A model generated the notes under the pieces. That model saw only the letters and a list, made by a program, of their open reading frames with translations, was not told the origin of the DNA and made no database searches. Shown piece after piece: positions 1 to 5,533 of a stretch of DNA of 5,533 nt. Numbering within the stretch: the stretch's first letter is position 1; the number at the start of each line of letters is the position of its first letter. This stretch comes from Dehalococcoidia bacterium (lineage in GTDB: Bacteria; Chloroflexota; Dehalococcoidia; Dehalococcoidales; RBG-16-60-22), in contig JAUWYU010000110.1 of assembly GCA_030615655.1 (NCBI GenBank), positions 1-5,533 on the forward strand, written 5' to 3'. The position numbers and the translations under genes are program-made.

Positions 1-162
1 AGGGCGGCTTGCCTTCGCTGACCTGCTCGCCGTCCCTCCGCGACTGTGGCAGGCGAGAGCTTTAGCGCAAGCAGGCAGGGTGGGAAAAGATATGTCAGTG
101 GTGAGGCTAAGACGTCAACCAAATGCAGGCAAAGCCTCTTAAATAATACCGTGTCCCTTTAT

Positions 163-191
163 TTGACAGGGATAGAGCTACAGAATAGAAT
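163..191 (+). promoter_or_regulatory. Sigma-70-type promoter for the operon
   Basis: A perfect -35 hexamer TTGACA (163-168) is followed after exactly 17 bases by TAGAAT (186-191), which matches the TATAAT consensus at 5 of 6 positions. Transcription would start near position 198 and give a leader of about 38 bases before the first SDR start codon, with the AGGAGG ribosome site inside it. The surrounding DNA is more AT-rich than the genes. I see no clear operator palindrome next to it. The motif and spacing are read directly from the sequence; promoter activity is inferred. Confidence 0.72.
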
Positions 192-222
192 ATTTCGGGG
201 CGGTACAGGGATTGATAAGGCA

Positions 223-228
223 AGGAGG
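223..228 (+). promoter_or_regulatory. Ribosome binding site that sets the first SDR start
   Basis: AGGAGG sits 7 bases before ATG 236. This favours that ATG over the in-frame TTG at 212, which lies upstream of the site and would add eight residues that do not look like an SDR N-terminus. Confidence 0.85.
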
Positions 229-235
229 AAGCAAG

Positions 236-1000
236 ATGGCGGGAATGTTCCAGGGTAAGGTGGCACTGGTGACAGGTGCCGGTATGGGACTTGGCCGGGC
301 TACGGCAGTCGCCTTTGCGAGGGAAGGTGCGAAGGTCGCCGTGGCTGATATCGATGTTAAGAACGGCGAGCAGACGGTGGACATGATTAAGAAAGCCGGC
401 GGTGAGGCTCTTTTCATCAAGACAGATGTTTCCAGGGCAGCCGACGTCGAAGCAATGGTCAGCAAGACCGTCGAGACCTATGGAGGTCTTGACTGTGCCC
501 ACAATAACGTCGGAATCGAGGAGCTGCCGACGCCTCTTATTGACGGCACCGAAGAGAACTGGGACCGTATCGTGGACGTTGACCTGAAGAGCGTCTGGCT
601 GTGCCTGAAGTATGAGATAAAATATATGGTGGAGCACGGCGGCGGGGCTATCGTCAATACATCGTCCATCGCCGGACTCATCGGCGCTCCGCTGCAGGCC
701 ATGTACACCGCCTGTAAGTGGGGTGTTAACGGTTTAACGCTGTCGGCGGCCGGCGATTATGCCAAAGCGGGCATTCGTGTCAATGCCGTCTGCCCCGCCG
801 GTATGAAGGGCACCGGTTTCTATAACCGGATGCTGGCCGTACAGCCTGGAATGGCGGAAGCGGTCAAAGAAATGATGCCCCTAGGGAGAGATGCAGCGCC
901 GGAGGAGGTTGCCGAGGCGGTGGTATGGCTGTGCTCGGACAGGGCTTCCTATATTACCGGTATAACCATGCCCGTTGATGGGGGGTTCACCATAACCTAG
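236..1000 (+). CDS. SDR-family NAD(P)-dependent oxidoreductase
   Basis: This is a 254-residue classical short-chain dehydrogenase, a normal length for the family. It probably oxidises or reduces a hydroxy/oxo group, most likely on an acyl-CoA given its neighbours, in the cytoplasm. The Rossmann glycine motif TGAGMGLG is at residues 13-20. Asp38 ends the second strand (VAVAD), which usually means NAD rather than NADP. Asp64 is in the TDV adenine-contact motif, and NNVG (90-93) replaces the usual NNAG. The active-site Ser144, Tyr157 and Lys161 (YTACK) are present. The usual catalytic-tetrad Asn appears to be Asp116 (VDLKSVW). The PG loop after the active site reads CPAG, slightly unlike the common CPG. 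The C-terminus (GITMPVDGG) is typical. It is the first gene after the promoter and is followed by a 127-base gap. The family is certain; the substrate is unknown. Confidence 0.94.
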   Translation: MAGMFQGKVALVTGAGMGLGRATAVAFAREGAKVAVADIDVKNGEQTVDMIKKAGGEALFIKTDVSRAADVEAMVSKTVETYGGLDCAHNNVGIEELPTPLIDGTEENWDRIVDVDLKSVWLCLKYEIKYMVEHGGGAIVNTSSIAGLIGAPLQAMYTACKWGVNGLTLSAAGDYAKAGIRVNAVCPAGMKGTGFYNRMLAVQPGMAEAVKEMMPLGRDAAPEEVAEAVVWLCSDRASYITGITMPVDGGFTIT

Positions 1001-1113
1001 TCTTCGCGGCGGGCTGCCGTTTGCTGTTTGTCAACGCTGTCTCCGATGGGGTTAGCGGTGCTTCTTTGTCTTGTCCATCTGTCATATAGCGGTAAAACAA
1101 GCTGAAAGAGAAA

Positions 1114-1119
1114 GGAAGG
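1114..1119 (+). promoter_or_regulatory. Ribosome binding site favouring ATG 1128
   Basis: GGAAGG lies 8 bases before ATG 1128. The reading frame stays open upstream to TTG 1071, but the extra 19 residues are Lys/Arg/Glu-rich and unlike the family, whereas the protein from ATG 1128 begins directly with the first strand of the thiolase-like fold (MVGITSIGAYIP). No good ribosome site precedes TTG 1071. Confidence 0.65.
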
Positions 1120-1127
1120 CTGGGGAG

Positions 1128-2552
1128 ATGGTCGGTATTACGTCAATAGGAGCTTATATCCCCGTTTACAGGCTCAATCGTGATGAAATCGCCAGGATGT
1201 GGGCGGGGAGGAGTGTGGGTGGGGCCAAAGCCGTGGCGGGCTATGACGAGGATACCGTCACGATGGCGGTGGCGGCTACCCTGGACTGTCTGGTGGGGGG
1301 TGGAGCCAAAGCCGACGGCCTATCGCTGGCGACGACCACGGCCCCCTACAAGGAGAAACAGTCGGCCGCAATCATAGCCAGTGCGGTTGACCTGGATAAG
1401 GAGTGCCATACCGCTGATTTTACCGATTCGCTGAGAGCGTCCACTATAGCTGTGAAGTCGGCCGTAGACGCGGTCAAGAGCGGTTCGGCGGGGAACGTGC
1501 TGGTAACGGCATCAGACTGCCGTCCGGGCGCGGCCAGGGGTACGCTGGAGCAGGTGCTCGGTGACGGTGCGGCATCCCTGATGATAGGCTCGGAAAAGGT
1601 CATCGCCGAGGTAGAAGGCATCTATTCCGTCTTTAATGATTTCACCGACCTGTGGCGAGCGGAGGATGACGCTTATATCCGGTCTACCGAGCAGAGGTTT
1701 ATCGACGAGGTGGGATATATGCCGACCATGCAGGAGACTATTACCGGCCTCATGGATAAGCATAAGCTCAAATCGGGGGACTTCTCCAAAATCGTTTACT
1801 ACGCCGCCGATACCAGACAGCATGCCGGTCTGGCCAGGCGGATGAAATTCGATAAAGAGCAGTTGCAGGAGCCGCTGTACGATAAAATAGGCAATGCGGG
1901 GACGGCGGCGGCGCTATTGATGCTAATAGTCGCACTCGAGGAAGCCAAGCCGGGCGACAGGATTCTTTTTGCCAGCTATGGAGACGGCAGCGACGCTTTT
2001 ATTTTCCGTGTCACCGAAGATATCAGCCGAATACAGAAAAGGCCAATACTGGCTGACAAGCTGGAGGGTAAAATAGCCATCGGCTACGGCCAGTATCTGA
2101 CCTGGAAGAATCTTGTCCAGATGGAGGCTTCGACACTGCCGGAGCGTCCGGCGCTTTCACTGCCCAGTCGGTGGCGGGAAAGAAGGGTAATTTCAGCTTT
2201 ATACGGGGTTAAATGCAAGAAATGCGGGACTCCCCAGATTTCTCAGATAGGGCAGACGGCGAGGGTATGCGTTAACTGCCAGGCCAAGGATGAATTCGAA
2301 GACTACAGGTTTTCCGATAAGAAGGGCAAGCTCTTCAGCTACACCATAGACCAGCTGCAGCCCACGCAAAATCCCCCCGGTGTTAACGGAGTAATCGATT
2401 TTGACGGCGGTGGCCGGATGATATGCGAGCTTACCGACTGCGAGGTTGAAAAGGTGGAAGTGGGCATGGCAGTTGAGATGACATTCAGGAAGATGTTCCG
2501 CAGCCGAGGGATAAACAACTATTTCTGGAAGGCGAAACCGGTCACGGAATAG
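1128..2552 (+). CDS. HMG-CoA-synthase-fold protein fused to DUF35 zinc-ribbon/OB domain
   Basis: A 474-residue two-domain protein. Residues 1 to about 330 have the thiolase-like fold of HMG-CoA synthase/KAS III, with the N-terminal IGAYIPVYRL motif, GDGAAS (146-150 region), the IGNAGTAAAL motif around Asn256, and GDRILFASYGDGSDAF (277-291). Residues from about 340 to 470 are a DUF35 domain: a rubredoxin-like zinc ribbon with Cys363, Cys366, Cys381 and Cys384, then an OB fold (FSYTIDQLQPTQNPPGVNGV onward). By eye, the HMG-CoA synthase catalytic Glu, Cys and His positions correspond to Thr70, Leu102 and Ala226, so classical synthase activity is doubtful. DUF35 proteins bind CoA and join partner enzymes; the thiolase gene follows after 31 bases, so a complex with it is the likely role. 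An automatic label of HMG-CoA synthase would probably mislead. Domain assignment is firm; function is inferred. Confidence 0.93.
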   Translation: MVGITSIGAYIPVYRLNRDEIARMWAGRSVGGAKAVAGYDEDTVTMAVAATLDCLVGGGAKADGLSLATTTAPYKEKQSAAIIASAVDLDKECHTADFTDSLRASTIAVKSAVDAVKSGSAGNVLVTASDCRPGAARGTLEQVLGDGAASLMIGSEKVIAEVEGIYSVFNDFTDLWRAEDDAYIRSTEQRFIDEVGYMPTMQETITGLMDKHKLKSGDFSKIVYYAADTRQHAGLARRMKFDKEQLQEPLYDKIGNAGTAAALLMLIVALEEAKPGDRILFASYGDGSDAFIFRVTEDISRIQKRPILADKLEGKIAIGYGQYLTWKNLVQMEASTLPERPALSLPSRWRERRVISALYGVKCKKCGTPQISQIGQTARVCVNCQAKDEFEDYRFSDKKGKLFSYTIDQLQPTQNPPGVNGVIDFDGGGRMICELTDCEVEKVEVGMAVEMTFRKMFRSRGINNYFWKAKPVTE

Positions 2553-2583
2553 CCCGACAGATTTCCCTTTGGGAGGCTAAAGC

Positions 2584-3774
2584 ATGGAAGGTATTAAGGA
2601 TAAAGTAGCCATAGTGGGTATGGGCTGCACCAAATTCGGGGAGCGCTGGGATAAAGGCGTCGAGGACCTTATCGTCGAGGCCGCTTACGAGGCATTTGAA
2701 GACGCCGGGATAGAGCCCAAGGATATCCAGGCGGCGTGGATAGGCACGGTGTTTTCCGGCCTGAGCGCAATCACGCTGTCTCCCCTGCAGCTACAGTATA
2801 TACCCATGACCAGGGTGGAAAATATGTGCGCTACCGGTTCCGAGGCCCTGAGAGCGGCGAGCTACGCCGTGGCGGCCGGTGTCTGCGATGTGGCGCTGGC
2901 GGTAGGCGTGGAGAAGCTGAAAGATTCGGGGCAAACAGGGGTCAAAGGGCCAAGCATCGTCGGGGATAACCAGGAAGCGAGTTCGGGTATCGGCCCCAGC
3001 TACAGCGCCCCGGCATCCTTTGCCTACCTGGCCACGAGGTATTTTCACGATTATAACCTGGCTCCTGAAGAAGGCAAAAGGTTATTGGCCAGGATTGCCG
3101 TGAAGAACCATCACAACGGCAGCCTGAATCCCAAAGCGCATTTCCAGAACGAAATCACCGTAGAGCAGGTTATGAATGCGCCCATTATCGCCTGGCCTCT
3201 GGGACTGTTCGATTGCTGCGGCGTCAGCGACGGTGCCGCGGTGGCTGTCGTTACCCGCGCCGACATGGCCAAAAATTTCAGAAATGACCCTATTTATATC
3301 AAGGCGTTGCAGGTCAACGTGGGCGCCCGGCAGGGCGCCATGATGCCGGACTATGATTTCGTTCACATCGAGGAGAACGTCCTCGGCTCGCGGAAGGCCT
3401 ACGCCGAAGCCGGCATCAAGGAGCCGCGCCAGGAGATAAGCATCGCCGAGGTGCATGACTGTTTCAGCATCCACGAGATGATAGTTTACGAAGACCTGGG
3501 GTTCAGTCCCCGGGGCAGGGCTAAAGAGGATATCGAGGCAGGGACATTTACCCTGGAGGGAGAGCTGCCGGTAAACACCGACGGCGGCCTGAAGTGTTTC
3601 GGGCATCCGCTGGGTGCCAGCGGCTTGAGAATGATGTACGAAGTGTACAAGCAGCTTCAGGGCAAGGCCGGCCCCCGTCAGGTAAAGAATCCGCGCCTGG
3701 GATTGACCCACAACCTGGGTGGGAATGCCGGAACGGGCGTTTGCAGCTGCTTCATCGTCGGCAACGAAAAGTAG
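2584..3774 (+). CDS. SCP2-type thiolase (acetyl-CoA acyltransferase family)
   Basis: This 396-residue protein has the full length of thiolases related to sterol carrier protein X. Such enzymes cleave 3-oxoacyl-CoA with CoA, or catalyse the reverse Claisen condensation. The N-terminus KVAIVGMGCTKFGER is characteristic of the subgroup. Cys82 in ENMCATGSEALR is the nucleophile that would carry the acyl group. HDCF (291-294) is the subgroup's second catalytic motif, with Cys293 a candidate acid/base. GHPLGASG (340-347) supplies the active-site His341. The C-terminal NLGGNAGTG (377-385) closes the fold. All expected catalytic residues are therefore present, in contrast to the HMG-CoA-synthase-like protein upstream. 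The start has GGGAGG (2571-2576) 7 bases ahead. The adjacent DUF35 fusion suggests a thiolase/DUF35 complex as in BbsAB or the archaeal thiolase-HMGCS complex. Chain length and substrate cannot be told. Confidence 0.95.
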   Translation: MEGIKDKVAIVGMGCTKFGERWDKGVEDLIVEAAYEAFEDAGIEPKDIQAAWIGTVFSGLSAITLSPLQLQYIPMTRVENMCATGSEALRAASYAVAAGVCDVALAVGVEKLKDSGQTGVKGPSIVGDNQEASSGIGPSYSAPASFAYLATRYFHDYNLAPEEGKRLLARIAVKNHHNGSLNPKAHFQNEITVEQVMNAPIIAWPLGLFDCCGVSDGAAVAVVTRADMAKNFRNDPIYIKALQVNVGARQGAMMPDYDFVHIEENVLGSRKAYAEAGIKEPRQEISIAEVHDCFSIHEMIVYEDLGFSPRGRAKEDIEAGTFTLEGELPVNTDGGLKCFGHPLGASGLRMMYEVYKQLQGKAGPRQVKNPRLGLTHNLGGNAGTGVCSCFIVGNEK

Positions 3775-3798
3775 CCGGTGTCTTTCTCGCCAGTAACC

Positions 3799-3806
3799 AA
3801 GGAGGT
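3799..3806 (+). promoter_or_regulatory. Strong ribosome binding site for the CoA-transferase
   Basis: AAGGAGGT, close to a perfect anti-16S complement, lies 9 bases before ATG 3816. It settles the start. The same frame is open back to 3594, but that extension would overlap the end of the thiolase gene by about 180 bases and has no family similarity. Confidence 0.88.
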
Positions 3807-3815
3807 AATCCAGAG

Positions 3816-5030
3816 ATGAAAATGGCTCTCGAAGGGATAAGGGTAATCGACGTAAGCGAAGCGGGGCTGGCCCCAGTATGCTGCCGCATCCTGGCGGATA
3901 TGGGCGCCGAGGTAATCAAGGTAGAGCGGACGGAAGGCGGCGACCAGACAAGAGGCATTTTGAAGATAAGCGGTAACGTGCCGATTTACGATATTAACTA
4001 CGTGTTCGAGTTCTACAACTTCAACAAGAAGGGAATAACCCTGGACTTAAAGCAGGAAGAGGGCCAGCAAATTCTATATAAACTGGTAGAGAAGTCGGAC
4101 GTTTTCGTGTGCAACTTCAGGCCACAGGCTTTGAAGAAGCTGGGGCTGGAATACGAGACAATCGCAAAAATCAACCCCCGTATCATATATGCCCACCTGA
4201 GTGGTTACGGGCTGCATGGTCCCGAGAGAGACGTGGGCGCTTACGACTTCGTCGGCTACTGGGCCAGGAGCGGCGTCATGTCGGCCTTGGGTGAGCCGGG
4301 CACACCGCTACCCTACCAACTGCCGGGATTCGGCGATAACACTACCGGCATGTACGCGGCGTGCGCCATCCTCCTCGCCCTCTTTCACCGGGAGCGGACG
4401 GGAGAAGGCCAGGAAGTCTGCGTATCTCTCATCGGCGGGGGGATATGGTCGATGGGTATCGTGCTGTCATCGGTCCTGGCAACGGGCCTGGAATATCCCC
4501 GGGTATCCAGAATGGATACGAGCAATCCCATCTTTAACAGCTATGAATGCGCCGACGGGGAATGGCTGCAACTGGCCTGCATCCAGGGAGACAGGTACTG
4601 GTCCGGCGTCTGCAAGGCGCTCAGCCTGGGAGAGCTGGAGAACGACTCCAGATTCTGCACGCATGAGAAGCGCATGGAAAGTCACGAGGAGCTAATTCCG
4701 ATACTGGACAAAGTCTTCATGACCAAGACCAGAGACGAATGGGCGGAATTGCTCGGGCAGGAGGATATTATCTGGACGCCGGTCAAGACACCGGCCGAGG
4801 TAGCTAACGACCCGACCCCCTGGGCGGACGGCTATTTCCAGGAAGTCGACCACCCGGCGGGGAAGAAACTCAAGGTAATCCTGCCGCCGTGGCAGTTCAG
4901 CAAGACTCCCGCAACGATAAGGTCGACCGCACCGGAGTTCGGTCAGCACACGGAAGAAGTGCTTACGGAACTGCTGGGCTATACCTGGGATGATGTGACC
5001 GCTTTCAAGGATAAAGGGGTCATAATATAG
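3816..5030 (+). CDS. CaiB/BaiF (class III) CoA-transferase
   Basis: A 404-residue cytoplasmic enzyme of the formyl-CoA transferase/CaiB family, which moves CoA from a donor thioester to a carboxylic acid through an aspartyl-CoA mixed-anhydride mechanism. Visible family motifs, in order, are the N-terminal LEGIRVIDVSEAGLAP; ADMGAEVIKVE (27-37); FNKKGITLDLK (69-79); VCNFRP (98-103); and GYGLHGP (130-136). Next comes GFGDNTTGMYAACAILLALF (171-190), in which Asp174 matches the catalytic Asp. HRERTGEGQEV (191-201) and the C-terminal domain motif W.PV..PAEV (320-329) complete the set. Length is normal and no break is seen. It follows the thiolase after 41 bases and precedes the second SDR by 17, so it is clearly co-transcribed. 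In this setting it probably activates the pathway's acid substrate or recycles CoA from a product; BbsEF and CaiB are functional parallels. The substrate is unknown. Confidence 0.96.
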   Translation: MKMALEGIRVIDVSEAGLAPVCCRILADMGAEVIKVERTEGGDQTRGILKISGNVPIYDINYVFEFYNFNKKGITLDLKQEEGQQILYKLVEKSDVFVCNFRPQALKKLGLEYETIAKINPRIIYAHLSGYGLHGPERDVGAYDFVGYWARSGVMSALGEPGTPLPYQLPGFGDNTTGMYAACAILLALFHRERTGEGQEVCVSLIGGGIWSMGIVLSSVLATGLEYPRVSRMDTSNPIFNSYECADGEWLQLACIQGDRYWSGVCKALSLGELENDSRFCTHEKRMESHEELIPILDKVFMTKTRDEWAELLGQEDIIWTPVKTPAEVANDPTPWADGYFQEVDHPAGKKLKVILPPWQFSKTPATIRSTAPEFGQHTEEVLTELLGYTWDDVTAFKDKGVII

Positions 5031-5047
5031 GACGGAAGGAGACACTC

Positions 5048-5533
5048 ATGGGGGAACTGTTGAAGGACAGAGTTGCCGTGGTCACGGGAGCCGGGAAGGG
5101 CCTGGGGCGCGCTGAGGCTATCGAACTGGCCGCCCAGGGAGCCGCCGTGGTGGTAAACGACCTGGGCACGGATATCGACGGTAGCGGAGCCTCCGGGAAG
5201 CCGGCAGACGAGGTGGTCGAAGAGATAAAGAAAAACGGCGGGGCGGCGATTTTCAGCTACGACAGCGTGGCTACGGAAGAGGGGGCGGAGAGAATTATTA
5301 AAGCGGCTGTTGACAACTTTGGTCGGATTGATGTGCTGGTAAATAATGCCGGTTTCACGCGGGACCGGATGATATACAACATTACCGATGAAGAATGGGA
5401 CGCGGTGATAAAGGTCAACCTCTACGGCACCTTCTACTGCACCCGATACGCCTGTCATATCATGAAGCAGCAGGGCTATGGCAGGATTATCAATACCTCT
5501 TCTCACTCCGGGCTGGGCAATATGGGACAGGCG
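5048..5533 (+). CDS. SDR-family 3-hydroxyacyl-CoA dehydrogenase-like protein (partial, cut by window end)
   Basis: The first 162 residues of a second SDR; the 3' end lies outside the window. It has the Rossmann motif TGAGKGLG (13-20) and an acidic Asp38 in VVVNDLG. The insert GTDIDGSGASGKPADEVVEE (40-59) with KKNGG following is typical of the SDR domain of peroxisomal multifunctional enzyme 2 and related (3R)-hydroxyacyl-CoA dehydrogenases. NNAG is at 99-102, the tetrad Asn at 124 (VNLYGTF), and the catalytic Ser at 152 (NTSSHSG). The Tyr and Lys of YxxxK should fall at about residues 165 and 169, just past the edge, so an intact active site cannot be confirmed. AAGGAG (5036-5041) lies 6 bases before ATG 5048. 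The likely role is oxidation of a hydroxyacyl-CoA to the 3-oxoacyl-CoA that the thiolase uses. Other SDR substrates remain possible. Confidence 0.93.
   Translation, partial: MGELLKDRVAVVTGAGKGLGRAEAIELAAQGAAVVVNDLGTDIDGSGASGKPADEVVEEIKKNGGAAIFSYDSVATEEGAERIIKAAVDNFGRIDVLVNNAGFTRDRMIYNITDEEWDAVIKVNLYGTFYCTRYACHIMKQQGYGRIINTSSHSGLGNMGQA

Noticed and set aside
26..57. Inverted repeat CTCGCC / GGCGAG in the left flank.
   Set aside because: A 6-base stem with a 20-base loop and no T-run; too weak for a terminator or operator.
2..142. Open frame without a start codon running from the left edge to TAA at 140-142, possibly the tail of an upstream gene.
   Set aside because: It is only 46 residues, rich in Ala, Arg and Gln, with no recognisable motif; chance openness in GC-rich DNA is as likely.
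1007..1022. Small GC hairpin after the first SDR stop codon followed by TTTGCTGTTTG, considered as a terminator.
   Set aside because: The stem is only 4 base pairs and the T-run is broken, so at best it is a weak attenuator; mentioned as a finding on the gap but not annotated.
1028..1056. TTGTCA as a possible -35 box for an internal promoter before the HMGCS-like gene.
   Set aside because: At 17 bases downstream the sequence is GTTAGC, which is not a credible -10 box.
2564..2574. TCCC-TTT-GGGA mini-hairpin overlapping the thiolase ribosome site.
   Set aside because: A 4-base-pair stem is too small to argue for translational control.
3082..3711. Long reverse-strand open frame (209 codons) opposite the thiolase gene.
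   Set aside because: It is an antisense shadow of a well-supported gene, has no recognisable domain, and the forward protein has complete thiolase motifs.
4979..5506. Reverse-strand open frame of 175 codons opposite the CoA-transferase end and second SDR.
   Set aside because: It overlaps two clearly coding forward genes and shows no family motif.

Overview
The window is a compact, all-forward-strand block of five genes for CoA-thioester chemistry. From left to right they are: a short-chain dehydrogenase/reductase (SDR); an HMG-CoA-synthase-fold protein fused to a C-terminal DUF35 (zinc ribbon plus OB) domain; an SCP2-type thiolase; a CaiB/BaiF (class III) CoA-transferase; and a second SDR that runs off the right edge. 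The last four genes are separated by only 31, 41 and 17 bases, each with its own Shine-Dalgarno sequence. The first is separated from the second by 127 bases. A near-consensus sigma-70-type promoter (TTGACA, 17 bases, TAGAAT) lies just before the first gene, so the block reads as one operon starting at about position 198.

The organism looks like a bacterium of medium-high GC content. It uses many ATA (Ile) and AGG (Arg) codons and has strong AGGAGG-type ribosome sites. With this gene content, an anaerobe of the Dehalococcoidia (Chloroflexota) or Desulfobacterota type is a reasonable guess, but nothing here proves it and no marker gene is present.

Functionally, the set fits a beta-oxidation-like route. 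The CoA-transferase would activate a carboxylic acid. One or both SDRs would oxidise a hydroxyacyl-CoA to a 3-oxoacyl-CoA. The thiolase would cleave that product, or run in reverse to condense. The DUF35 fusion is probably a partner of the thiolase: in archaea a DUF35 protein bridges acetoacetyl-CoA thiolase and HMG-CoA synthase, and in anaerobic toluene degradation BbsA (DUF35-like) and BbsB (thiolase) form one enzyme. The overall content (two SDRs, DUF35, thiolase, class III CoA-transferase) resembles the bbs module. However, no acyl-CoA dehydrogenase, enoyl-CoA hydratase or benzylsuccinate synthase is seen here, and the substrate cannot be read from the sequence.

The most unusual point is that the HMG-CoA-synthase-like domain seems, by eye alignment, to lack all three classical catalytic residues (Glu, Cys, His) while keeping the fold motifs. 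It may therefore be a structural pseudoenzyme rather than a true HMG-CoA synthase. The first SDR also carries Asp where the catalytic-tetrad Asn normally sits. Bases 1 to about 160 hold no feature I can support.
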